A stretch of DNA of 64,000 nt from Flavivirga abyssicola (GTDB lineage: Bacteria; Bacteroidota; Bacteroidia; Flavobacteriales; Flavobacteriaceae), in assembly GCF_030540775.2 (NCBI RefSeq), contig NZ_CP141266.1, forward strand, positions 3,025,001-3,089,000. The letters are read 5' to 3'. Under the pieces are notes generated by a model. It searched no databases. It saw nothing but the letters and a program-made list of their open reading frames with translations, and was not told the origin of the DNA. Shown here piece after piece: positions 46,178 through 55,036 of the stretch. Positions within the stretch are counted from its first letter, which is position 1, and each line of letters starts with the position of its first letter. Both the position numbers and the translations under genes were made by a program.

Positions 46178-47542
46178 ATGTTAAATTCATTAGTAAATAA
46201 GTATAATATTGCTGGGCCTCGCTATACGAGTTATCCAACTGTTCCTTACTGGAATAATGAGACGTTTTCTTTAAAAAAATGGAAGGCTTCTTTAATAGAA
46301 TCCTTTAAAGAAAGTAATTCAGAGGAAGGCATAAGTCTTTATATTCATTTACCATACTGCGAGAGCTTGTGCACGTTTTGTGGCTGTAATAAGCGTATTA
46401 CAAAACAACATAGTGTAGAATCTCCTTATATAAAAGCTGTTCTAAAAGAATGGGATTTATATTTAGAGTTATTCGATGAAAAACCAATAATTAAAGAATT
46501 GCATTTGGGAGGAGGTACACCAACCTTTTTTAGTCCCGAAAATTTACAGCGATTAATTAATGGAATTATAAGACGGTCTATACTCGCAAATGATTATGAA
46601 TTTAGTTTTGAAGGACATCCAAATAATACGACTCGAGAACATTTACAGGCCCTTTATGATGTTGGATTTAGGCGTGTAAGTTATGGCGTGCAGGATTATA
46701 ATGAAACGGTGCAGAAAGCGATACACAGAATTCAACCTTTTGAAAATGTAAAACGCGCTACGGATATGGCCAGAGATATTGGTTATACCTCAATAGGACA
46801 TGATATTATTTTTGGGTTACCGTTTCAAACATTAGACCATGTAAAAGAAACCATTTTAAAAACCAAAACATTATTACCAGATAGGTTGGCATTTTATAGT
46901 TATGCGCATGTGCCATGGATTAAAGGCAATGGGCAACGAGGATTTAACGATTCCGATTTACCTGCTGCTGAATTAAAAAGACGGCAATACGAATTAGGTA
47001 AACAATTGCTTTCCGAAGTTGGTTATAATGAAATTGGCATGGATCATTTTGCCTTAACTACAGATTCACTATACAAATCTATGACAAATGGTGATTTGCA
47101 TAGAAATTTTATGGGGTATACAGCTTCAAAAACTCAAGCTATGATTGGGTTGGGCGTATCGTCAATTAGTGATAGTTGGTATGGGTTTGCTCAAAATGTT
47201 AAAGGTATAGAAACGTATTATGATTTATTAAAAGATAATATTTTACCGGTATATAGAGGGCATATCCTTAGTGAAGAAGATCTAATTATAAGGAAGCATA
47301 TTCTTAATTTAATGTGTCGTTTTAAAACGTCGTGGACTCAAGATAACCTTTATTTTTATGAACTGCCAGAAGTTATTATTCGGTTAAAAGAAATGGAAAC
47401 AGACGGATTACTCAATGTGAGTCCAAATACTATTGAGGTAACTAAAAAGGGACAGCCATTTGTTAGAAATATTTGTATGGCTTTCGATTTATTACTGCAA
47501 AGAAAACAACCAAATACTCAATTGTTTTCAATGACAGTTTAA
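46178..47542 (+). CDS. hemN: Oxygen-independent coproporphyrinogen III dehydrogenase
   Basis: This 454-residue radical-SAM enzyme makes protoporphyrinogen IX without oxygen. The cluster motif is Cys61-x3-Cys65-x2-Cys68, with Cys70, in YCESLCTFCGCNK. The HemN block ELHLGGGTPTFF and the segment GHDIIFGLPFQT follow, and the length matches E. coli HemN. The promoter carries an FNR-type site, so it is probably induced when oxygen falls, providing heme for the cbb3 oxidase encoded 5-17 kb away. A UspA gene follows 86 bp downstream. Confidence 0.95.
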   Translation: MLNSLVNKYNIAGPRYTSYPTVPYWNNETFSLKKWKASLIESFKESNSEEGISLYIHLPYCESLCTFCGCNKRITKQHSVESPYIKAVLKEWDLYLELFDEKPIIKELHLGGGTPTFFSPENLQRLINGIIRRSILANDYEFSFEGHPNNTTREHLQALYDVGFRRVSYGVQDYNETVQKAIHRIQPFENVKRATDMARDIGYTSIGHDIIFGLPFQTLDHVKETILKTKTLLPDRLAFYSYAHVPWIKGNGQRGFNDSDLPAAELKRRQYELGKQLLSEVGYNEIGMDHFALTTDSLYKSMTNGDLHRNFMGYTASKTQAMIGLGVSSISDSWYGFAQNVKGIETYYDLLKDNILPVYRGHILSEEDLIIRKHILNLMCRFKTSWTQDNLYFYELPEVIIRLKEMETDGLLNVSPNTIEVTKKGQPFVRNICMAFDLLLQRKQPNTQLFSMTV

Positions 47543-47628
47543 CCTAAAGATAACCTTGGTGTTTGGCCATGAGATGTATATTTAATATTAACTTTCCCAG
47601 TTAAATGGGAACCTAAATCTAGAAAATT

Positions 47629-48459
47629 ATGAAGAAGATTATCGTTCCAATAGATTTTTCTGAACACTCAGAATATGCTTTAAATACTGCAGCAAAACTA
47701 GCTAAAAAGAATCATGCTGAATTATTGGCATTGCATATGTTAGAAATGTCTGAAGTCATGCTTACGGCTGGAGGAGAAGAACCTCAAAAGGTAATTTATT
47801 TTTTAAAATTGGCAGAACAAAGGTTTGAAGATTTTCTTAAGAAAGATTACCTAAAAGATATTAAAGTAACACCAATTGTTAAGCATTTTAAAGTGTTTAG
47901 CGAAGTTAATGAAATTGCGAAAAAATATGATGCCGATCTTATTGTAATGGGATCTCATGGAGCTAGTGGTGTTAAGGAATTTTTTATAGGCTCTAATACA
48001 GAACGTGTGGTTAGAAATGCAGATATTCCGGTATTAGTGGTAAAAGATCATGTGCCTCAAGTTAATTTTGAAATCGTTGCTTATGCATGTGATTTTTCAG
48101 AAGATTCTATAGAAGCTTATTTGAATGCAGTTAAAATATTTGAAAAAATAGGCTCTAAGATGTATTTGGTTTATGTCAATTTACCAAATGATAAATTTAG
48201 AAACTCTTTAGAAATTGAAAAACTTGCTGTTAATTTCTTTACTAAAGCGGAAGGGAATTTAAATAGAATGGAGGATGTTTATTATACTTCAGATTATACG
48301 GTTGAGGACGGTATTTTAAGTTCTTCAATTAAAATAGGAGCAGACCTGATTGCCATCCCGACACATGGAAGAAAAGGCTTATCGCATTTTTTCCAGGGTA
48401 GTGTAGGGGAAGATGTTGCTAATCATTCAACATTACCGGTCATCACATTTAAAATTTAA
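47629..48459 (+). CDS. Universal stress protein with two UspA domains
   Basis: This 276-residue protein has two Usp modules, about residues 1-138 and 146-276. The first ends in the ATP-binding type motif VMGSHGASGVKEFFIGSNTERVVRNADIPVLVVK; the second has AIPTHGRKGLSHFFQGSVGEDVANHSTLPVITF. Both carry the G-x2-(9-10)-G-(S/T) pattern. It lies 86 bp after hemN and may be coexpressed with it. Upstream is a small hairpin TTCCCA-GTTAAA-TGGGAA (47594-47611) 17 nt before the ATG. Confidence 0.92.
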   Translation: MKKIIVPIDFSEHSEYALNTAAKLAKKNHAELLALHMLEMSEVMLTAGGEEPQKVIYFLKLAEQRFEDFLKKDYLKDIKVTPIVKHFKVFSEVNEIAKKYDADLIVMGSHGASGVKEFFIGSNTERVVRNADIPVLVVKDHVPQVNFEIVAYACDFSEDSIEAYLNAVKIFEKIGSKMYLVYVNLPNDKFRNSLEIEKLAVNFFTKAEGNLNRMEDVYYTSDYTVEDGILSSSIKIGADLIAIPTHGRKGLSHFFQGSVGEDVANHSTLPVITFKI

Positions 48460-48494
48460 GTTAATTAGTAGTTTTAATTACATTTTTTGAGAAT

Positions 48495-48526
48495 AGACGG
48501 TCTAAAGTAAGTACTTTAGGCCGTCT
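48495..48526. terminator. Bidirectional terminator
   Basis: AGACGGTCTAAAGTA pairs with TACTTTAGGCCGTCT (one G-T pair). It lies between the convergent UspA and cyclase-family genes. Confidence 0.75.
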
Positions 48527-48577
48527 GTTATTTAAACTCAGGATCGTTATTAAATGTTTCGTATTTGATTCTGATTC

Positions 48578-49417
48578 TCACTTTTTGTTGTCAGCTACCA
48601 TAGCTATTATTCTTAAAGGCGCACCAGTGCCTCCTTCAATTTTCATAGGCAAGGCAATTATTTCAAACCCACTTAAAGGTAATTTGTCTAGGTTAGTGAG
48701 GTTTTCAAAAACAGGAATGCTTTCTTTAAGAAGTATAATATGACTTTTGAAGTATTCCGATTGACCATAATCAATACTAGGGGTATCAATACCTATAGAT
48801 TTAACATTACGATTTTTAACTAACCATTCAGCAGCTTCTGGTGAAAGCCCAGGGAAATGTAATAGCTTTACAGCGTCTTTACCTCGTTTATCTGTTCCTA
48901 AATATTTAATTTTATCTGGATAATATTTTGAGAAGCCAGTTTGTAATAAAACAATACTTCCATCAGGAATTTTTGTTCCCTGACTTATTTCCCAAGCCTT
49001 AAGATCTTCTATGCTTACCAAATAGTCTGGGTTGTTGATGGCTTTTGAATACACATCAATCTTAACAGCATTTCCAATTAAATTTTCAAGAGGGATTTCT
49101 TCTACTGTTTGTCCGTCTTTTACAAAATGAATTGGCGCATCTATATGTGTGCCACCATGTTCTGCAGTACAAAAATTATTGGCGGAATAAAAGTAACCTT
49201 TGTCTGTTTGTCCCTTAGAAACAGTATCTAATTTAAATTCCTGTGAAGTAACCCAATAAATGGTTTTATCAGAATAGGAATGCGATAGATCTATGATCGT
49301 TTTTTGAATGGGCTCTAATTGCTGTGATGCATTAGCAGGTTCCTCCGTAGAATTGGGTTTGCTATTACAGGCCGTTAAGGTTAAAAGTAATAATAAGTAA
49401 AAAGTGGATGTTTTCAT
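48578..49417 (-). CDS. Cyclase-family (kynurenine formamidase-like) lipoprotein
   Basis: This 279-residue protein has a lipoprotein signal (MKTSTFYLLLLLTLTAC, lipobox Cys at residue 17) and a cyclase domain with HGGTHIDAPIHF (about residues 86-97), the metal-binding HxGTHxDxPxH motif of this family, and the downstream histidine region. Kynurenine formamidase and related cyclases share this metal site; whether this one cleaves an amide or forms a ring is not evident. It lies 38 bp downstream of the HExxH lipoprotein gene, so the two are probably cotranscribed. Confidence 0.88.
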   Translation of the reverse strand: MKTSTFYLLLLLTLTACNSKPNSTEEPANASQQLEPIQKTIIDLSHSYSDKTIYWVTSQEFKLDTVSKGQTDKGYFYSANNFCTAEHGGTHIDAPIHFVKDGQTVEEIPLENLIGNAVKIDVYSKAINNPDYLVSIEDLKAWEISQGTKIPDGSIVLLQTGFSKYYPDKIKYLGTDKRGKDAVKLLHFPGLSPEAAEWLVKNRNVKSIGIDTPSIDYGQSEYFKSHIILLKESIPVFENLTNLDKLPLSGFEIIALPMKIEGGTGAPLRIIAMVADNKK

Positions 49418-49455
49418 TTTTCTATAGTTATTAGTGACGAATTATTATTTAAGGT

Positions 49456-50403
49456 TTAATGGTTATTTAAAAATTTATCAAAAGCTATTTTACTTTCATC
49501 TATTAAGTATTTTTCTGCTAATGGAATTAGGGCATCTGGTCCTTTATTGACCCATTTTATAAGGTTTTCATCATTTCCTTTGGCTTCTAATGCAAGCCAA
49601 ACAGCAACAGGTAATGCACCCCATTTTTGCTTCATAGAGCCTCTGGATAGATTTGTATGTAAACGGTTTTCTTCTTCACTTGTAAAGTTTGATTTTGTAG
49701 ATACTTCAATGATTCTTTCAGTAAATATTGGATATAGAATCTTAAAAGTGTTTTTTGATGTTTCTGACAAAGAATCCTTAATAGGGAACCATTTAGGAGA
49801 CATTGAGCGATACATTCCAAATCCTTCGGTTATACATTCCCAAAAAATACGATCTTTAAAGGTGTTGATTTCTAATTTGTTTTTTTTTGCCCATTGCTTA
49901 TGAAGTAAATGAGTGAATTCGTGTGCAAAGAAGCGATCAATGCGATTATCATTTACTGTATCTTTAGCAGAACCATAGGAGTTATATAAGGCATTTACAT
50001 CTAGGCAAATGGTTTTATTTTGAAAGGTAAAAGCATCATCTCCACCATGATAACCTATAAGTATAAAAATAGTATCCTGAAGTTTTATATTTTGAAAGGG
50101 AACTTTTAGTGAATCCCTAAATGCATTCCATCTTTTTGTTTTAGATTCAATGAGTTTTAACCAGTCTTGTTCTTCTTTGGTAATAGGTTTGATGATTTTG
50201 GATATGGAATCAAGTTCAGAGGTACTTTTTCTTTTTAACAAGGCAACTTTCCATTCACTTGAAATTTTATTGGAATCAATTCCAATTTTCACCTTAATTA
50301 TTCGACCATCTTCATTTTTAATATTTGAAACTTTTATTTTTTCTTTTTTATCGCATCCAAATATTACGCATGTTATCATTAAATAAAATAAAACTACTCT
50401 CAT
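49456..50403 (-). CDS. Lipoprotein with HExxH metallopeptidase motif
   Basis: This 315-residue protein has a lipoprotein signal (MRVVLFYLMITCVIFGC, lipobox Cys at residue 17). The motif HEFTHLLH (about residues 164-171) matches HExxH of zinc metallopeptidases, and a downstream glutamate in ECITEGFGMY (about 188-197) may be the third ligand, in the gluzincin arrangement. I do not recognise a named family; it somewhat resembles DUF2268-type predicted proteases. A perfect 18-bp palindrome (50413-50430) sits just upstream of its ATG. It is probably cotranscribed with the cyclase-family gene. Confidence 0.75.
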   Translation of the reverse strand: MRVVLFYLMITCVIFGCDKKEKIKVSNIKNEDGRIIKVKIGIDSNKISSEWKVALLKRKSTSELDSISKIIKPITKEEQDWLKLIESKTKRWNAFRDSLKVPFQNIKLQDTIFILIGYHGGDDAFTFQNKTICLDVNALYNSYGSAKDTVNDNRIDRFFAHEFTHLLHKQWAKKNKLEINTFKDRIFWECITEGFGMYRSMSPKWFPIKDSLSETSKNTFKILYPIFTERIIEVSTKSNFTSEEENRLHTNLSRGSMKQKWGALPVAVWLALEAKGNDENLIKWVNKGPDALIPLAEKYLIDESKIAFDKFLNNH

Positions 50404-50412
50404 TGGTTAATG

Positions 50413-50430
50413 TTTTCAGTTAACTGAAAA
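50413..50430. promoter_or_regulatory. Perfect 18-bp palindrome upstream of the HExxH lipoprotein gene
   Basis: TTTTCAGTTAACTGAAAA is its own reverse complement with no spacer, 10-27 bp before the ATG at 50403. A palindrome without a loop suits a dimeric DNA-binding protein better than an RNA hairpin. No matching site was seen elsewhere in the window. Confidence 0.5.
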
Positions 50431-50677
50431 TGTTTAATTTTTTTATAACGGCTTCTCTTTATTTAAAATTATAGTTAATAGTTGACCTTTAGTTAATTGG
50501 CTTTTTGCTTAGTACTACCGTTTTGTATAATTTAGGTTTTCCTTTCCTAAAAGTAATTAAAAATTAAGAAATATGCCAGAGAGTAGGCTATAGTATTTTC
50601 AAAATAAGCCTATGTAATTATTTTTATTTGGTATTAAAAAAACGTTTTTTATTTTCGTGTTGTCTTCTTTCCTTATA

Positions 50678-50712
50678 CAAAATAAACGTCATTTTTAATG
50701 ACGTTTATTTTG
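50678..50712 (-). terminator. Terminator of the GMC oxidoreductase gene
   Basis: CAAAATAAACGTCATT / AATGACGTTTATTTTG form perfect 16-bp arms around a 3-nt loop, 46 nt beyond the minus-strand stop at 50758. Confidence 0.75.
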
Positions 50713-50757
50713 TGTTAACAGTTTTAATATCAGTGTTTTATGCTGTAAATAGATAGT

Positions 50758-52488
50758 TTATTTTAGAAAATTATCGGCCAAATCTTGAGTTAATGCTACC
50801 ATAGTCATAGTTGGGTTCCAAGAACCACTTGCAGGCCACAGCGCACCTCCGGTAACATATACATTTTCAACACCGTTTGGTCTATAATCTAAACCAACAA
50901 CGCCTTCGTCATCTTTTCCTATCCAAAGCGTTGAGCCTTCGTGTACTAAGCCTCCAACTCTTCTTTGAGCAATTGGCGGATGATCTTTTTCCCAAGTACC
51001 TTTATCGGGTTCACCATGCCAATATTCAACATTTTGAGGTCCTTTAGGAGATAATGCTTTTTCTAACATTTGAAAAGTCCCTTCATCCATCGTGTCCCAT
51101 GTTTGTAAATCGGTTTTACTTGCAATTGCCTGTAAATCCACATTTGTGGTAGGATTTATTTGGCCATTCAGTTTAAAGTAATTTTCAGGATTCCTAAAAT
51201 CAATTTCTCCCAAAACGGCGCAGACAAATACTAAATGATCTTTTGAGCTTTGAAGCTGTGCCATGGATGCTGTGGCTACAACATCGGGCATATAACGCGC
51301 TGCTTTTTCGGCATTTTTCATCGGGTTTTTATCTGATAAAATAGAAAGCTGAACATGGTATTGCATACCACTTTCTTTATTTGCTCCTGCCATATATATG
51401 GCACCTAATTCCAGTTCATTTAATTGATTTGCGAAGTCATAATCTTTTCGAGGAACACGAGCAACAACAGATGTAATAAAATGTGCTGTAAACCGATCGC
51501 CAGCCTTTTTTACCTGAGGGAATGAATTCATAATCAATGTTGTTGGAGGTAAAGTACCCATAGCTAAAATTAATTTAGCATCACCAATATTTACAACACC
51601 CCGAGAGGTATCTAGTGCTGTTGCGACCCCGTCCTGTTGATAGATTTTATTTACAATACAATCACCAGCAATTTTTAGAGGGCTACCTAAATTTTTTGAA
51701 CTTAAATTAGCCTGTTTATTTGCTAAATCCAACAACACAGATGGGGTGGAAAATTTAGCAAAATCTAAACCTTCTTGAATCCCTGAACCTGCTGCTAATG
51801 GAGCAGCCATACTTCGTGTTGCTGAGGGGATTTTGTCTAAGTTTGAAGCTAACATATCTTGCATAGCTTTTTGCATGATACCATAAACTGGTCGTTGTTC
51901 TGCTATATGGGTTAATACTTCTGGCTCTAGATCATCATCAATTTGATCTGCTGGTATAACATTTAATAATTTTTCTGCCGATTCAAAATGCGAACGGGCA
52001 GCATCAATAGTCTCTTGTGGCCAATAAGCCATTTCTTTTTCAGTTGGTCTTGGACACCATGCGCTCCACATAATACTGCGTCCTCCAAAAAAAGGAACCA
52101 TACCGTGTTGGAATTGGATATTTCCTGGAGGTTGATTAGCGGTTTTAGAAGATAGTGTCCATGGAAATGTTTCTGAAAGCCCTCCCAAGGTATGCTGATA
52201 AGGCAGCGGTAGATTTTGAAAATGTTCCGGTAAGAAAAAAGGTCCTCTTTCCAGAATTAGTATTTTAGAAAAAGGCTCCTTATTCAATATTCTTTCAGCA
52301 AAAGCTAATGAGCAAAAACCACTACCAATAACAATGTAATCAAACGTATCCTGCTCTCTTGTGTTTTTCCATTCTGTTTCAGAAAGAAAATAGATGTGAT
52401 CCATCACTTTTTGAGGTGTAGGTGTTTGCGGGCCTGGTGTTGGATAACCATTTGCAAAATTCGGACTCGAAGAAAAGGTTTTACTCAT
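50758..52488 (-). CDS. GMC-family FAD-dependent oxidoreductase
   Basis: This 576-residue protein has the FAD-binding dinucleotide motif DYIVIGSGFCSLAFAERIL (about residues 50-68), followed by EKGPFF-like ILERGPFFLPE, and the GMC C-terminal signature with VTGGALWPASGSWNPTMTMVALTQDLADNFL, which holds the active-site His/Asn region (NPT). There is no signal peptide. Members oxidise alcohols or sugars, but the substrate is unknown. The sequence is somewhat higher in G+C than its surroundings, with no sign of a mobile element. It is a single gene bounded by a terminator. Confidence 0.88.
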   Translation of the reverse strand: MSKTFSSSPNFANGYPTPGPQTPTPQKVMDHIYFLSETEWKNTREQDTFDYIVIGSGFCSLAFAERILNKEPFSKILILERGPFFLPEHFQNLPLPYQHTLGGLSETFPWTLSSKTANQPPGNIQFQHGMVPFFGGRSIMWSAWCPRPTEKEMAYWPQETIDAARSHFESAEKLLNVIPADQIDDDLEPEVLTHIAEQRPVYGIMQKAMQDMLASNLDKIPSATRSMAAPLAAGSGIQEGLDFAKFSTPSVLLDLANKQANLSSKNLGSPLKIAGDCIVNKIYQQDGVATALDTSRGVVNIGDAKLILAMGTLPPTTLIMNSFPQVKKAGDRFTAHFITSVVARVPRKDYDFANQLNELELGAIYMAGANKESGMQYHVQLSILSDKNPMKNAEKAARYMPDVVATASMAQLQSSKDHLVFVCAVLGEIDFRNPENYFKLNGQINPTTNVDLQAIASKTDLQTWDTMDEGTFQMLEKALSPKGPQNVEYWHGEPDKGTWEKDHPPIAQRRVGGLVHEGSTLWIGKDDEGVVGLDYRPNGVENVYVTGGALWPASGSWNPTMTMVALTQDLADNFLK

Positions 52489-53043
52489 GTTTTTAATTTT
52501 TAATTTCCTACTCGTATGGCTTTTCAGTGACGCCCCGTTTATTTAGTGGTTTCTGGTCTCCACGATTTTAATCATTTAATTTTTTTGATTGCTATTGTGT
52601 AGTTCTTAGTATCAATTATAAGCAAGTTGTATTGGGTCACCATAATCTGTAAGTGGCATACCTAGCTGAAAATTTCGAGAGTGTGTATTATAATAGGGAT
52701 TATACCATCATTTTCTTATAAGATTGTAGTTTCGTATTGAAAACCAAAAGTGAAAGTTTAATGAATTAAAGTTCTTTTCGTAAGTAAATTTTAATTGTAT
52801 CAAAAATGTATAAAGAACGTGTGATTTAATTTTTGTATATTTTTGCTTACGAATGTAGGAAATTTAAACTTGATTTTAAAATTATATTTTTACAAGGAAT
52901 AACTGGTTACTTCCTAAAATAGCTATTCTTTGTCCTTTTAAAACAGTAAATTCTTTAAAAGCCTATACTATTTTTTATTTGAAAGATATAACATCTTAAG
53001 AAATCACTGATGAAGTAAAGATAAGAGCATTAACTCTTAAGGA
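52489..53043. other. Intergenic region between the SafE-type gene and the GMC gene
   Basis: This 555-bp A+T-rich gap has a weak hairpin after the SafE-type gene (AAGAG/CTCTT, 53023-53038), a widely spaced inverted repeat TTCGTAAG (52777-52784) / CTTACGAA (52846-52853), and an isolated -7 type box TATTTTTG at 52838-52845 with no gene behind it. Nothing else is recognisable. Confidence 0.55.
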
Positions 53044-53745
53044 TTAATGGCATTCAATGGCACTAGAAACATTATCTATAACGGGAGCTGGTGACACATA
53101 TGGTATACCAAGGCCTAAGCCTCGAATGATAAAAAGTAATCCTATAAAAATAACAAAAACAGGAATTGCTTTTTGTATTTTTTGTCTAGCAGTTCCTTTT
53201 AAAAAGTTACTAAAATAAATAGCAGTAGTCATTAGGGGGATTGTACCTAAGCCAAAAACAGCCATATATAGACTACCTTTAAATGTATCTCCTCCAGCAA
53301 TAGCTCCAAATAATGCCATATAAACTAGTCCGCAAGGTAAAAAACCATTTAAGAAACCAATGGTTAAAAAGGTATCTGCCGTTTTCTTTTTTAAAGCAGT
53401 CCCCAAAGCAGATTTTACTTTAGATATTAGTTTGTAAATCGGTTTTGAAACATTGTATTTATTAAATATTTTTTGTGGAATCAAGACAATCAATATCATT
53501 AAAACACCAGTTATGATGGAGAGTTGTTGTTGGAAACCAAATATATACAGACTCTTTCCAATAAGTCCAAAGACTAATCCAATTATGCTGTACGCTAGTA
53601 GTCTGCCGACATGATAAACGGTAATTTGAGATACTTTTTTGTAAGCATTTGTTCGGTCTAAAGGAAGCATAAAAGCAATTGGGCCACACATCCCCAGACA
53701 GTGAAAACTTCCTAAAAGTCCTAATACAAATGCAGAAATTAGCAT
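53044..53745 (-). CDS. Sulfite exporter TauE/SafE-family membrane protein (cbb3-associated)
   Basis: This 233-residue protein has about six membrane segments and the family motif LGLLGSFHCLGMCGPIAFMLPL near the N-terminus, plus a related GFLNGFLPCGLVYMALFGAI near residue 130 (inverted half). Such proteins in cco loci are proposed to move copper or sulfur compounds for oxidase assembly, which is more likely here than sulfite export. It starts 2 bp after the CcoH gene and ends the operon. Cysteines in HCLGMC and PC may bind copper. Confidence 0.88.
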   Translation of the reverse strand: MLISAFVLGLLGSFHCLGMCGPIAFMLPLDRTNAYKKVSQITVYHVGRLLAYSIIGLVFGLIGKSLYIFGFQQQLSIITGVLMILIVLIPQKIFNKYNVSKPIYKLISKVKSALGTALKKKTADTFLTIGFLNGFLPCGLVYMALFGAIAGGDTFKGSLYMAVFGLGTIPLMTTAIYFSNFLKGTARQKIQKAIPVFVIFIGLLFIIRGLGLGIPYVSPAPVIDNVSSAIECH

Positions 53746-53747
53746 GT

Positions 53748-54194
53748 TTAATAATTAATAGATTCTTTAAATAAATAAGATTTTCCGTTATATTGCCAAT
53801 CTATTTTAATGTTCCAGCGACCATCTACCAAACGATTGTCAGGTATGAGCAAAGTGGGTTTAGATAATGAAATAGCAGTTTCAAAATCTAAGTGTTTGTT
53901 AGATGGTCTATATAGGAACACATTTCCAGTAATTTTTTTAAAATCAATATTATTAGGGAAATCAATTATAAGGCCTTCAACTGATTTTTTATATGTAATA
54001 TTTTCGTTTAAATGTTTGGCATTTTTTAATTTATCAATGTCTTTTTGGTATTCTAATTCTTCAGCATAATAATCCTCTGTCACTAAATCATGGTCGTAAG
54101 CATCGTTCACATTCATTGTAATAATGAAGTACATAATAAAGCTTATAAAACCTATGAATGCTATAACTATTCCTGTGCCCCAGTTTATTTTCAT
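53748..54194 (-). CDS. ccoH: FixH/CcoH-family cbb3 oxidase assembly protein
   Basis: This 148-residue protein has one N-terminal membrane helix (residues about 6-28: WGTGIVIAFIGFISFIMYFIITM) and a periplasmic domain with NDAYDHDLVTEDYYAEELEYQKDIDKL, typical of FixH/CcoH in Bacteroidetes. CcoH is needed for stable assembly of cbb3 oxidase. It lies between the GNAT-YoaP gene and the SafE-type gene, 2 bp from the latter. Confidence 0.88.
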   Translation of the reverse strand: MKINWGTGIVIAFIGFISFIMYFIITMNVNDAYDHDLVTEDYYAEELEYQKDIDKLKNAKHLNENITYKKSVEGLIIDFPNNIDFKKITGNVFLYRPSNKHLDFETAISLSKPTLLIPDNRLVDGRWNIKIDWQYNGKSYLFKESINY

Positions 54195-54244
54195 GATTTC
54201 TTATTTTTATCATTCTGAATCTGTTTCAGAATTTCATTTTTCTT

Positions 54245-55024
54245 TTAATTTAGTTTTAAAGCTTTTTCCATTACTTTATCATATCTTGAATCCATACAAA
54301 CACTAATGTCTGTAGTTATGAATTTACCATTATAAAACAGACTAAAAATTGTCGCTGGACTTGGCGCATTTTGTGCCTCTTCTAAAGACTCTAACTTAAT
54401 TAGTTTAAGTGGTAAATTTCTATTTTTTGTCGTTTCTACTAAAGAATTTTTTGAATGAAACTCAGCAAAAGGACATCGATTTGAATAATAAACAACAACG
54501 CCATTTTTTTCAGAACATTCTCCGCTTTTAACAGACTTATTAAAAATAGGATCAGCTGCTTTTTGGTCTAATTTTTTTGCCAAAAGGCTAAAACCACTTG
54601 AAATTCTTTCCACCTCTTCAAAACCTTGATTAAGAAACCATTTTGTGTCACTCATAAAGTGAAACTTTTTAGTTCCAACAACGGTTACTAAACCATCTTT
54701 ACCTTGATTCTTTGCATCTTCAATAGCGGTTTTCAATAATGCTTTCCCATAGCCATTTTGCTTATATTTTCCGGACACCCAAAAGCAATTAATGTTTATA
54801 TAGTTATCAGCTTTAATAGGAATCCATGCATTTTCTGCTGGTCCATATTCTATAAATACTTTTGCTCTTTCATCAATTCTACGAAAAACATATCCGTTAT
54901 TAAACTCTTTAGTTAACCAATCTTTTTTAGCTTGATAGCTGTCAATACATTTCTTATCGGATATGGCACAGCAAATGTGTTCTTCTGAAATATTATCCGA
55001 ATTTATATTGATTAACTGTTTCAT
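54245..55024 (-). CDS. GNAT acetyltransferase with YoaP-like C-terminal domain
   Basis: This 259-residue protein has a GNAT core (about residues 40-150): NCFWVSGKYKQNGYGKALLKTAIEDAKNQGKDGLVTVVG includes the Q/RxxGxG/A acetyl-CoA motif. Residues about 190-259 resemble YoaP: GVVVYYSNRCPFAEFHSK has a thioredoxin-like start, and SPATIFSLFYNGKFITTDI follows. The substrate is unknown. It is inserted between ccoG and ccoH, 12 bp from ccoG, where no oxidase gene is expected, so it is almost certainly cotranscribed with the oxidase assembly genes. The N-terminal ICCAISDKKC has several cysteines. Confidence 0.85.
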   Translation of the reverse strand: MKQLININSDNISEEHICCAISDKKCIDSYQAKKDWLTKEFNNGYVFRRIDERAKVFIEYGPAENAWIPIKADNYININCFWVSGKYKQNGYGKALLKTAIEDAKNQGKDGLVTVVGTKKFHFMSDTKWFLNQGFEEVERISSGFSLLAKKLDQKAADPIFNKSVKSGECSEKNGVVVYYSNRCPFAEFHSKNSLVETTKNRNLPLKLIKLESLEEAQNAPSPATIFSLFYNGKFITTDISVCMDSRYDKVMEKALKLN

Positions 55025-55036
55025 TTTAATATTAAC

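Larger units (their letters stand above)
50404..50757. other. Intergenic region
   Basis: This 354-bp gap holds the palindrome at 50413-50430 and the terminator at 50678-50712. The rest is A+T-rich with nothing recognisable. Confidence 0.6.
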
